A DNA stretch of 34,118 nt from Bacteroidota bacterium (GCA_023251435.1 JAHEYU010000015.1:1-34118); one strand, 5' to 3'; positions 16,133 to 23,668 are shown, counted from the stretch's first letter. The notes: generated by a model from the letters alone, not told the origin. Made by a program: numbers and translations.

Positions 16133-16157
16133 AAACCCGGGCGGCTAACCCGGGTTT
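16133..16157 (+). terminator. Bidirectional terminator between T9SS protein and EF-G2 genes
   Basis: A perfect 9-bp stem pairs 16133-16141 (AAACCCGGG) with 16149-16157 (CCCGGGTTT), with a 7-nt loop. A-rich sequence to the left gives a strong T-run for leftward transcripts (EF-G2 gene). The right side is T-rich but interrupted. Confidence 0.85.
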
Positions 16158-16199
16158 CTTCGTTTTTAGTAAAATATAAAAAAAGGATAGAATTGGTCT

Positions 16200-18356
16200 T
16201 TATTCGTCTTTTTCTTCGGCTGCATAAGTTGCGAGCAATTCGTCCTGAACTTCCTGAGGTACTTTTTCGTACGAGGCGAATTTCATGTTAAAAACGCCAC
16301 GTCCACCGGTAAGTGAACTCAGTGAGGTAGAGTATTTGTTCATTTCTTTCAGCGGCACACGGGCAGTGATCTTCTCGTAACCTTTTTCGCTTCCCATTCC
16401 CATAATCAGCGCACGGCGTCCCTGCAGGTCGCTCATCACATCACCCATACGATCGGCTTGTACCCATACATCGAGGTCGTAAATTGGTTCCAGAATTTTT
16501 GGACCGGCATTTTTGAAAGCAGTACTGAATGCATTACGTCCGGCCAACCTGAAAGAGATTTCGTTTGAGTCAACCGGGTGCATTTTACCGTCATAAATGT
16601 AAACACGAATATCGCGGGCATACGATCCGGTAAGTGGTCCTTCTTCCATTTTTTCCATGATCCCCTTCAGGATTGCGGGCAAGAAGCGTGTATCAATCGA
16701 ACCTCCAACAATACAGTTATGGAAAACAAGTTTTCCGCCCCATGATAATGGCGTTTCCTGAGTATCGCGTACCGAAATTTTCATTTCCTTGCCATTGTAA
16801 ACGAACATGTTTTTAGGTTGGGCACCTTCTTCAAACGGTTCGATAATCATGTGAACTTCGCCAAACTGACCCGAACCACCCGATTGTTTTTTGTGCCGGT
16901 AATCAGCCTGTGCAAACTTTGTAATGGTTTCGCGGTAGGGTATTTTTGGGGCTTTAAATTCGATGTTAATTTTATGAATATGGTCGAAGTACCATTTTAA
17001 AGTATTCAGGTGGTATTCACCTTGTCCTTCAACAATTAACTGTTTAAGTTCTTTAGAATATTTTACCAGATATGTTGGGTCCTCTTCTTTTAATTTATGA
17101 AGAATTTCACCTACTTTTTCATCATCAGTTTCCGACAATGCTTTTACTGCAACTCTGTATTTAGGGTCAGGAAATACTATAGGGGCAAATTTCAAGTCCA
17201 ATTCTTTGTCGCAAAGTGTCTGGTTGAATTTGGTATCTTTCAGTTTTACGGAACAGCCAATATCACCGGCAACTAATTCCGGTACGCTGGTGCGGCTTTT
17301 TCCGGCTGTTACAAATAATTGAGAAAGCCTTTCTTTCCCATTATTGAAGGTGTTATAAAGATCTTTTCCTTCAGTAACTTTTCCCGACATTACTTTAAAG
17401 TAAGTAACCTCGCCCACGTGTGGTTCGAGTGCGGTTTTAAAAACGAATAACGAAGTCGGGCTATTTTCGTTCATTACTGGCGCTTTTCCCTGAATTACTT
17501 CGCGCATTGGAACCTGACTTGGCGCTGGGGCAATGTTGCAAACAAACTCAAGCAAACGTCCAACTCCCATGTTTCGTTTGGCCGATACGCAGAATACAGG
17601 GAATAAATCGCGTTTGGTCATCCCAATTCTGATGCCTCTGCGCATGTCTTCTTCCGACAATGAACCCTGCTCAAAATATAATTCCATCAACGATTCTTCA
17701 TTTTCAGCAGCCATTTCAGCCAGCTCATTGTGCAGTTCGTCGGCACGTTCTTTTTCCGAAGCAGGAATATCAAGTACTTCCGGTTTTCCTCCATCGGGTC
17801 CGTATTTGTACATTTTCATTTTAAGTACATCTATAATCGAGTTAAAACCTATGCCAGTTTCAACCGGATATTGTACTATGGTAACTTTATTGCCGAATTT
17901 GTTTTTTAAATTATCAACATCCTGGTCGTAATTGGCATTCTCATTATCCAGGTGGTTCAATACAAAAATCAGTTTGTTATTAGCAGCTTCTGCATGTCGG
18001 AAGGCCGATTCCGTTCCGGCACCAATTCCGGTTGAAGCATCAATAACCATCAGGGCAAGGGGTGCTACCTGAAGCGAAGCAACTACACCACCGCAAAAAT
18101 CATCCATCCCGGGAGTATCGAGGATGTTTATTTTTTTGCCGTTTACCTCTACATACATGAGCGATGAAAATACGGAATTCCCATATTCCTGCTCTATCAG
18201 ATGGTAGTCGGATACAGTATTTTTACTTCCAACATCCCCTCTGCGGTTGATTACTCCACCCTCGAAAAGCATAGCTTCTGCGAGGGTGGTTTTCCCACTG
18301 CCAGCATTACCAATCAATGTAATGTTGCGAATCTCATCAGTTTTATAGACTTTCAT
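16200..18356 (-). CDS. EF-G2-like translational GTPase paralogue with degenerate G motifs
   Basis: EF-G-family protein of 718 aa, colinear with all five EF-G domains but clearly different from the canonical fusA product in this window. The P-loop is G-N-A-G-S-G-K-T-T at 16-24 rather than A-H-I-D-A-G-K-T-T. Switch I reads E-Y-G-N-S where EF-G has E-R-G-I-T. G3 is D-T-P-G-M at 80-84, so the catalytic His is Met84 (codon 18105-18107). G4 is N-H-L-D at 134-137 instead of N-K-M-D. Domains III-V are well preserved, including R-H-K-K-Q-S-G-G-S-G-Q-F-G and the domain IV loop region. Such a paralogue in Bacteroides thetaiotaomicron (EF-G2) has, as I recall, been reported to support translation without GTPase activity during starvation. 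Assigning that property here is inference. It has its own promoter and terminator. Confidence 0.9.
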   Translation of the reverse strand: MKVYKTDEIRNITLIGNAGSGKTTLAEAMLFEGGVINRRGDVGSKNTVSDYHLIEQEYGNSVFSSLMYVEVNGKKINILDTPGMDDFCGGVVASLQVAPLALMVIDASTGIGAGTESAFRHAEAANNKLIFVLNHLDNENANYDQDVDNLKNKFGNKVTIVQYPVETGIGFNSIIDVLKMKMYKYGPDGGKPEVLDIPASEKERADELHNELAEMAAENEESLMELYFEQGSLSEEDMRRGIRIGMTKRDLFPVFCVSAKRNMGVGRLLEFVCNIAPAPSQVPMREVIQGKAPVMNENSPTSLFVFKTALEPHVGEVTYFKVMSGKVTEGKDLYNTFNNGKERLSQLFVTAGKSRTSVPELVAGDIGCSVKLKDTKFNQTLCDKELDLKFAPIVFPDPKYRVAVKALSETDDEKVGEILHKLKEEDPTYLVKYSKELKQLIVEGQGEYHLNTLKWYFDHIHKINIEFKAPKIPYRETITKFAQADYRHKKQSGGSGQFGEVHMIIEPFEEGAQPKNMFVYNGKEMKISVRDTQETPLSWGGKLVFHNCIVGGSIDTRFLPAILKGIMEKMEEGPLTGSYARDIRVYIYDGKMHPVDSNEISFRLAGRNAFSTAFKNAGPKILEPIYDLDVWVQADRMGDVMSDLQGRRALIMGMGSEKGYEKITARVPLKEMNKYSTSLSSLTGGRGVFNMKFASYEKVPQEVQDELLATYAAEEKDE

Positions 18357-18425
18357 ATTTAGATAGTTATTGGTTTTTTACTCAGTCATTTTCAGCTTTA
18401 TGGCGCTGTAATTTTCAGAGACGAC

Positions 18426-18455
18426 CAAAATTAGTAATAATTAATTAACAACCAA
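18426..18455 (-). promoter_or_regulatory. Promoter of the EF-G2-like gene
   Basis: TAATTTTG on the minus strand (18433-18426) matches TAnnTTTG. TTG at 18455-18453 lies 19 bp upstream, the right -33 spacing. The leader would be about 60 nt. Confidence 0.5.
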
Positions 18456-18824
18456 GATGCTGTGGTTTAACATGAAAATGCTAATGAATCGCTTGTTTGA
18501 AGTGTTCATTAAAGGTTAAGAATATCAGGGAATTGTGTTTTTTAAGAATTATTAACTTCTGGTTGTAAGTGTCTCAATAATAGATTTATAATTTGCTGAT
18601 ATGTTGTTTAATACTTTTTGTGATCTGATAACCTGAGTTTAAATATTAATGAAAAGATTTTCTGAAAACTATTCTCCGGAAACAATTGGAAAACAGTTGA
18701 ATATATAACAATCGGATTTTATAGGTATTATGATTCTAAATATGAATATTTTTTGAGAAAATCTGTATCAACTCATTGGTCAGGAGCGAATGAATGGAAA
18801 TATTTGTAGTTAACCGACAATATA

Positions 18825-18842
18825 TTCTAATTGAAATTAGAA
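18825..18842. repeat. 18-bp interrupted palindrome upstream of the exporter gene
   Basis: TTCTAATT-GA-AATTAGAA has perfect 8-bp arms around a 2-bp centre. It lies 28 bp upstream of the putative -7 element of the exporter gene and 44 bp before its ATG, a position typical for a dimeric regulator's operator. Confidence 0.5.
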
Positions 18843-18870
18843 AGTCATTATAAAACCACTATTTTTAGAG

Positions 18871-18878
18871 CATCTTTG
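18871..18878 (+). promoter_or_regulatory. Possible -7 element of the peptide exporter gene
   Basis: CATCTTTG has one mismatch to TAnnTTTG. It ends only 8 bp before the ATG at 18887, so a transcript from it would be nearly leaderless. No clear -33 element is seen. Confidence 0.28.
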
Positions 18879-18886
18879 AATGCATT

Positions 18887-21073
18887 ATGGCTAAATTTCC
18901 ATTTTTTCAACAATATGATGCAATGGATTGCGGACCTTCGTGTTTACGCATGATTGCCGCATTTTATGGGAAGATTTATTCTCTTCAGAAACTTCGTACT
19001 CTTTCATATATCTCCCGCGAAGGCGTTTCGCTTTTGGGGCTTAGCGAGGCTGCCGAAGCCATCGGATTTCGTACCATTGGAGCACGTATCACTATCGAAC
19101 AACTGCTCGAAGTTCCCAAACCTTGTGTTGTTCACTGGGATCAGGCTCATTTTGTAGTGGTTTATAAGTACCGAAAAGGTGTAATATATGTTGCCGATCC
19201 GGCTTTTGGACTGGTTGAATATTCCGAAACCGAATTTAAAAAACATTGGCTGGCTACCGTCAAGCAAGGCGAGCAAAAGGGAATTTGCCTGATGTTTGAT
19301 CCAACGCCTGCTTTTTTTGATCTCGAAGGCGAAGAATCGAAACGAAGTGATTTTCGATTTCTCCTGAAATATCTGAAACCTCACCGAAAACTGATCGTTC
19401 AGCTGGTTCTTGGCTTTTTGGCAGGAAGTCTGCTGCAACTTATTTTTCCGTTCCTGACCCAAAGTATTGTTGATGTCGGTATCAATACACAAGATATCAA
19501 TTTCATATATCTAATACTGGCCGCCCAGATGATGCTTTTCGTGAGCAGGATGACAGTCGATTTTATCAGGTCGTGGATTCTGCTTCACATCAGCACACGC
19601 ATTAATATAAGTATCATTTCCGATTTTCTGATCAAGTTGATGAAGTTGCCGATTGGTTTCTTCGACACCAAAATGATTGGTGATTTGCTTCAGCGCATTG
19701 GTGATCATCGCCGCATCGAACGGTTTTTGACTTCACAATCGCTCAATGTCGTGTTTTCAGTATTTAATATTGTTATATTTAGCATTGTGCTGGCATTTTA
19801 TAGCTGGCTGATCTTCTTTGTGTTTCTGTTTGGTTCTGCATTATATATAGGTTGGATTTTTCTATTCCTGAAAAAAAGGCGCGAACTCGATTTTAAACGG
19901 TTTGCCCAACTGGCCGATAACCAAAGCAAATTGATACAGCTTATCAACGGAATGCAGGAGATCAAACTGAATAATTACGAACGGCAGAAACGATGGGAGT
20001 GGGAGCGTATTCAGGCAAGGTTGTTTAAAGTGAACATTGGAAGCCTGTCGTTGCAGCAATACCAGCAGGCCGGATCGGTTTTTATCAACGAAACCAAAAA
20101 TATTTTCATTACGGTTCTTGCGGCCACGGCGGTGGTTCATGGCGAAATGACTTTGGGTATGATGCTGGCCGTACAATATATTATAGGTCAGATGAACAGT
20201 CCGCTCGATCAGATGATCGAATTTATGCAGGTTTCGCAGGATGCAAAAATCAGTCTGGAGAGGTTGAGCGAAATTCATGACAACAAGGATGAAGAACAGG
20301 TTCAGGAAGGAAAACTAGATTCATTGCCATCATCAGCCGATATTAAGATTTCGGATTTAATATTTCAATACGAAGGGCCGCACTCACCGAAGGTGCTCAA
20401 TAATATTAATCTCACGATTCCTCATGGAAAAGTTACAGCCATCGTCGGCACCAGCGGAAGTGGTAAAACTACATTGGTAAAACTTCTTCTTGGGTTTTAT
20501 CCACCGGTGTCGGGCTCAATAAAAGTGGGTGAAATCGATTTGGGGAATTACCGTCAGTCATGGTGGAGAAGCAAGTGCGGCGCGGTGATGCAGGATGGGT
20601 TCATATTCTCGGATACGATTGCAACCAACATTGCCATTGGTGACGAAGAAATAGACAAGGATCGCCTGAGTTATGCTGTGAGAATGGCGAACATTAAAGA
20701 GTTTATTGAGGGATTGCCTTTGAGCTACAACACGAAAATTGGTCCTGAAGGAGTTGGACTTAGTCAGGGACAGAAACAGCGTATTTTAATTGCGAGGGCT
20801 ATTTATAAAAATCCTGAATTTATTTTCTTCGACGAGGCGACCAATGCGTTGGATGCGAACAATGAAAAAGTGATTTTGGAGAACCTTAATGAATTTTTCA
20901 CCGGGAAAACCGTCATTGTGGTGGCGCACCGTTTAAGTACAGTCAGAAATGCCGATCAGATTATAGTTCTCGAAAAAGGGAAGATCATCGAAATTGGCAA
21001 TCATGAGCAATTAACTAACAATCGCGGTGCATATTACGATCTGGTAAAAAATCAGCTTGAATTGGGAAACTGA
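18887..21073 (+). CDS. Peptidase-containing (C39) ABC exporter
   Basis: A 728-residue bacteriocin/peptide-type exporter combining a leader peptidase, membrane domain and ATPase in one chain. The N-terminal C39 papain-like domain has catalytic Cys15 (M-D-C-G-P-S-C-L) with the preceding Gln pair at 8-9, His88 (A-H-F-V-V-V-Y) and Asp104 (A-D-P-A). All three catalytic residues are present, so it should cleave double-glycine leaders. The transmembrane domain spans about 165-430. The nucleotide-binding domain has Walker A G-T-S-G-S-G-K-T-T at 521-529, signature L-S-Q-G-Q at 625-629, Walker B F-I-F-F-D-E at 645-650 and switch His681. It is followed by a HlyD-type adaptor. No candidate substrate peptide or TolC-like gene is visible, so the cargo is unknown. 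Confidence 0.94.
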   Translation: MAKFPFFQQYDAMDCGPSCLRMIAAFYGKIYSLQKLRTLSYISREGVSLLGLSEAAEAIGFRTIGARITIEQLLEVPKPCVVHWDQAHFVVVYKYRKGVIYVADPAFGLVEYSETEFKKHWLATVKQGEQKGICLMFDPTPAFFDLEGEESKRSDFRFLLKYLKPHRKLIVQLVLGFLAGSLLQLIFPFLTQSIVDVGINTQDINFIYLILAAQMMLFVSRMTVDFIRSWILLHISTRINISIISDFLIKLMKLPIGFFDTKMIGDLLQRIGDHRRIERFLTSQSLNVVFSVFNIVIFSIVLAFYSWLIFFVFLFGSALYIGWIFLFLKKRRELDFKRFAQLADNQSKLIQLINGMQEIKLNNYERQKRWEWERIQARLFKVNIGSLSLQQYQQAGSVFINETKNIFITVLAATAVVHGEMTLGMMLAVQYIIGQMNSPLDQMIEFMQVSQDAKISLERLSEIHDNKDEEQVQEGKLDSLPSSADIKISDLIFQYEGPHSPKVLNNINLTIPHGKVTAIVGTSGSGKTTLVKLLLGFYPPVSGSIKVGEIDLGNYRQSWWRSKCGAVMQDGFIFSDTIATNIAIGDEEIDKDRLSYAVRMANIKEFIEGLPLSYNTKIGPEGVGLSQGQKQRILIARAIYKNPEFIFFDEATNALDANNEKVILENLNEFFTGKTVIVVAHRLSTVRNADQIIVLEKGKIIEIGNHEQLTNNRGAYYDLVKNQLELGN

Positions 21074-21087
21074 TAGTTGGCTGAGTA

Positions 21088-21134
21088 TGGAGCATGGGGC
21101 TTGGAGCATGGCGACTGAACAATGAGACTGAACA
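21088..21134 (+). repeat. Two short direct-repeat pairs between exporter and adaptor genes
   Basis: TGGAGCATGG occurs at 21088-21097 and 21102-21111 (period 14). GACTGAACA occurs at 21113-21121 and 21126-21134 (period 13). Together they fill most of the 70-bp gap between the ABC exporter stop and the HlyD start. Confidence 0.7.
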
Positions 21135-21143
21135 CTAAAAAAG

Positions 21144-22463
21144 ATGGATAAAGAGAACAAGCGAATTGAAATAGAACTTAGAAGCGACGAATTTCAGGAA
21201 ATCGTTCAGCAATCGCCCCGATGGATGATTCGCTCAGGCATTTCCCTGATATTTGGGATTCTGATTCTATTGCTTGCCGGCAGTTATTTTTTCCGTTATC
21301 CTGATGTGATCAACACAACTATAGTAGTTCTGTCGGAAAATCCACCTGCATACCTGGCTGCCCGCACCACAGCACGCATTGACTCCCTGATGGCGGCTGA
21401 CCAGCAGTTGGTTTCCGAAAACCAGATCATTGCCATTCTCGAAAATACAGCCAATTTTGAAGATGCCATGAAGTTAAAAGAACTTCTTCTTCAACTGGAA
21501 CCATTTATGCTGGCATTTGACACTTTGACTGCAATAACTCCTGATTTTGGGTTGCAGTTGGGAGATATTCAATCTGATTATTCAAGTTTTGTAAGACTAT
21601 ACAACGATTATTTTTCGTTCCTCCGCCTGAAACTTCATCCAAAAAAGATTAATTCGTTGAAGCAACAAGTTGCCATGAACCGTATTTATTACGATCGTCT
21701 GTGGGCTCAGAAGCAGGATATGGAAGCTGACTTGCGTATTGTGAACAGCCAGTTCAGGAGAGATTCGTTGTTGCAGATAAAAGGAGTGCTTTCTGATTTG
21801 GACCTTGAGAAATCGAAAGGATTGCTTTTGCAAAAGAAATTCAACACCAATGGCGCCCGCACAAAACTTGCTGAAACGCAAGGAACGATCATTAAACTTG
21901 AACAGGATGTTGTAGATGTAGAGATGGATTTTGCCGATCAGAAAAAGAAAGCTCAAAATTCGCTGATTGAAGCAATGAATGTGTTGAAAAGCCGGTTGGC
22001 CTATTGGGAACAAACATTTATAATAAGAAGTCCTATTATCGGGAAAGTGAGTTTCACCAATTTCTACAATAAGAATCAGCAGGTAAAAAAAGACGAGATC
22101 GTTTTTGCAGTTATTCCTGAAAAGCAATCACAGATTATCGGACGTATTAGCTTGCCATTGAAAGGTGCCGGAAAAGTTGAGATAGGACAAAAAGTCAATA
22201 TCAGGTTCGATAATTTTCCATACATGGAATACGGTTTTCTTAAAGGATCAGTAAAAAGTATATCGCTGATGCCAAACAACGAAAATTACATAGTCGAAGT
22301 TCAATTGCCGCAGGATATGATGACTAATTATAATATCCCATTAAAGTTCAGTCAGGAAATGAAAGGTTCAGCTGAAATTATTACTGAAGATTTGCGGCTT
22401 ATACAGCGGTTTTTCAATCCGGTCAAATCATTGCTGAAACACCGCGTTTTAACTTCCGAATAG
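21144..22463 (+). CDS. HlyD-family periplasmic adaptor (membrane fusion protein)
   Basis: Adaptor subunit of a type I secretion-like system, 439 aa. A short cytoplasmic N terminus is followed by one transmembrane helix at about 32-50 (G-I-S-L-I-F-G-I-L-I-L-L-L-A-G), then a half-lipoyl domain (A-A-R-T-T-A-R-I-D-S-L). A long alpha-helical hairpin spans about 130-290, with heptad-like charged sequence. The second lipoyl half (I-I-R-S-P-I-I-G-K-V-S-F) and a C-terminal beta-barrel (G-Q-K-V-N-I-R-F) complete it. It lies 70 bp after the C39 exporter in the same direction, so the two form an inner-membrane plus periplasm export pair. An outer-membrane channel must come from elsewhere in the genome. 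No terminator follows before the rpsL promoters. Confidence 0.93.
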   Translation: MDKENKRIEIELRSDEFQEIVQQSPRWMIRSGISLIFGILILLLAGSYFFRYPDVINTTIVVLSENPPAYLAARTTARIDSLMAADQQLVSENQIIAILENTANFEDAMKLKELLLQLEPFMLAFDTLTAITPDFGLQLGDIQSDYSSFVRLYNDYFSFLRLKLHPKKINSLKQQVAMNRIYYDRLWAQKQDMEADLRIVNSQFRRDSLLQIKGVLSDLDLEKSKGLLLQKKFNTNGARTKLAETQGTIIKLEQDVVDVEMDFADQKKKAQNSLIEAMNVLKSRLAYWEQTFIIRSPIIGKVSFTNFYNKNQQVKKDEIVFAVIPEKQSQIIGRISLPLKGAGKVEIGQKVNIRFDNFPYMEYGFLKGSVKSISLMPNNENYIVEVQLPQDMMTNYNIPLKFSQEMKGSAEIITEDLRLIQRFFNPVKSLLKHRVLTSE

Positions 22464-22534
22464 AGCTCGTTTTCACCTTTCCGGTTTATTATTTCTTAAC
22501 AATCGAAAAAAGTTCATTTATTTTTCAGGTTTTA

Positions 22535-22565
22535 TTGTGTTTTCTATTGGTAATTAGTACTTTTG
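22535..22565 (+). promoter_or_regulatory. Distal promoter (P1) of the ribosomal protein operon
   Basis: TACTTTTG at 22558-22565 matches TAnnTTTG, and TTG at 22535-22537 lies 20 bp upstream. Transcription would start near 22572, giving a leader of about 114 nt before rpsL. Confidence 0.55.
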
Positions 22566-22569
22566 CAAG

Positions 22570-22632
22570 CCGTTTTAAAGGAAAAATCCTTGGAACGGAT
22601 TGTAATGTATTGGAATTCTGATGAATTACAAT
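22570..22632 (+). promoter_or_regulatory. Two adjacent potential hairpins in the rpsL leader
   Basis: Hairpin 1 spans 22570-22598: CCGTT pairs with AACGG, extended inward by G-U and A-U pairs and an AGGA/TCCT segment, with one bulge. Hairpin 2 has perfect 8-bp arms, ATTGTAAT (22599-22606) and ATTACAAT (22625-22632), around an 18-nt loop. The two structures abut exactly, and the second overlaps promoter P2. The pairing was read by eye; no folding energy was computed. Confidence 0.45.
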
Positions 22633-22639
22633 ACCTTTG
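22610..22639 (+). promoter_or_regulatory. Proximal promoter (P2) of the ribosomal protein operon
   Basis: TACCTTTG at 22632-22639 matches TAnnTTTG exactly, and TTG at 22610-22612 lies 19 bp upstream. The predicted start near 22646 leaves a leader of about 40 nt to the rpsL ATG at 22686. Confidence 0.6.
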
Positions 22640-22685
22640 CAAACCAATTTTTTGCGTAAGTAATATTAAAATTAAGAGTAGCTAT

Positions 22686-23066
22686 ATGCCAACGATTCAG
22701 CAATTAGTTCGAAAAGGCAGACAAAGCAATGCGGAGAAAAGTAAATCTCCGGCATTGGATTCTTGCCCACAGAGAAGGGGAGTATGTGTTCGTGTATACA
22801 CCACCACTCCTAAAAAACCAAACTCAGCAATGCGTAAAGTAGCCAGGGTACGGTTAACAAATGGTAAAGAAGTGAACGCTTACATTCCGGGAGAAGGACA
22901 CAATCTTCAGGAGCACTCTATTGTTTTGGTACGCGGTGGTAGGGTTAAAGACCTTCCGGGAGTTCGTTACCATTTAATTCGTGGTGCTTTGGATACAGCA
23001 GGTGTTGAAGGTCGTACACAGAGACGGTCGAAATACGGTACCAAAAGACCAAAAGTGAAAAAATAA
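22686..23066 (+). CDS. rpsL: Small subunit ribosomal protein S12
   Basis: Decoding-centre protein of the 30S subunit, 126 aa. It contains the invariant [13 protein letters not shown] at 39-51 and K-D-L-P-G-V-R-Y-H. The Lys residues that mutate in streptomycin resistance (E. coli K42 and K87 positions) are wild type. The frame is open upstream from a TTG at 22563 and an ATG at 22605, but those codons run through the P2 promoter, and all S12 proteins begin at M-P-T-I-x-Q-L-V-R. It is the first gene of the str-S10-spc cluster and is preceded by two promoter elements. Confidence 0.98.
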   Translation: MPTIQQLVRKGRQSNAEKSKSPALDSCPQRRGVCVRVYTTTPKKPNSAMRKVARVRLTNGKEVNAYIPGEGHNLQEHSIVLVRGGRVKDLPGVRYHLIRGALDTAGVEGRTQRRSKYGTKRPKVKK

Positions 23067-23191
23067 TTTTTCGCTAGTTTTTTTAATTTAATGACGTTCT
23101 AGCTTAGTGGTTTGAGTTGAGTAAAGAGGCCTGAAAGCCGATTGAAGCATACAAATTACAGCTAATTTAAGTAACACTAAAGCATTTAATA

Positions 23192-23668
23192 ATGAGAAAA
23201 TCGAAACCAAAGAAGCGGATCATTCTGCCCGATCCAAAGTTCAACGACATTCTGGTTACCCGTTTCGTAAACGACTTAATGTACGACGGGAAAAAATCAA
23301 TCGCATATCAGATTTTCTACGACGCAATGGATGTTGTGTCTGCGAAAATGAAGGACAACGAACTTAGTCCGGTTGATGTGTTCAAAAAAGCCCTCGAGAA
23401 AATTACTCCACAAGTTGAGGTAAAAAGCAGAAGAGTTGGTGGAGCCAATTTCCAGGTTCCAATGGAAATCCGTCCCGAGAGAAAAATCTCAATTTCAGTA
23501 AAAAATCTTATTTTATATGCACGTAAGCGTTCAGGTCGTTCGATGGCCGATAAACTTGCTGCTGAAATTATTGCTGCCTACAATGAAGAAGGTGGCGCAT
23601 ACAAGAAAAAAGAAGATGTGCACCGTATGGCTGAAGCCAACCGCGCATTTGCCCATTTCCGCTTTTAG
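23192..23668 (+). CDS. rpsG: Small subunit ribosomal protein S7
   Basis: Primary 16S rRNA 3'-domain binding protein near the E site, 158 aa. It starts M-R-K-S-K-P-K-K-R. Conserved segments include [26 protein letters not shown] and the C-terminal [12 protein letters not shown]. The 125-bp gap to rpsL is the longest spacer within the cluster. In E. coli S7 represses its operon by binding the rpsL-rpsG spacer; whether that applies here is not visible from sequence alone. Confidence 0.98.
   Translation: MRKSKPKKRIILPDPKFNDILVTRFVNDLMYDGKKSIAYQIFYDAMDVVSAKMKDNELSPVDVFKKALEKITPQVEVKSRRVGGANFQVPMEIRPERKISISVKNLILYARKRSGRSMADKLAAEIIAAYNEEGGAYKKKEDVHRMAEANRAFAHFRF

Larger units (their letters stand above)
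18357..18886. other. 530-bp divergent intergenic region
   Basis: Strongly A+T-rich spacer between the EF-G2 gene (-) and the peptide exporter gene (+). It holds the EF-G2 promoter-like element (18426-18455), a -7-like element for the exporter (18871-18878) and an 18-bp palindrome (18825-18842). Two very short open frames begin with ATG (18472-18519, 15 codons; 18601-18636, 11 codons), but neither has a ribosome binding site or a double-glycine leader. No RNA gene or repeat family was recognised in the remainder. Confidence 0.6.

Noticed and set aside
16200-18356. Tetracycline ribosomal protection protein (TetM/TetQ-type)
   Set aside because: Length near 640 aa and an intact GTPase site would be expected; this 718-aa protein has EF-G2-like motifs with altered G1-G4 regions.
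18472-18636. Two tiny ATG frames (15 and 11 codons) considered as exporter substrates
   Set aside because: They lack a double-glycine leader, a ribosome binding site and adequate length.
19004-19492. 162-codon minus-strand frame inside the exporter gene
   Set aside because: It overlaps the C39 peptidase domain with all catalytic residues on the plus strand; a shadow.
21597-22127. 176-codon open frame on the minus strand
   Set aside because: It is fully antisense to the HlyD gene, whose domain signatures are clear; its composition is that of a shadow frame.
22563-22685. Upstream in-frame extension of rpsL starting at TTG 22563 or ATG 22605
   Set aside because: It would run through the P2 promoter element and adds 27-41 residues not found in S12 proteins, which begin at M-P-T-I-x-Q-L-V-R.
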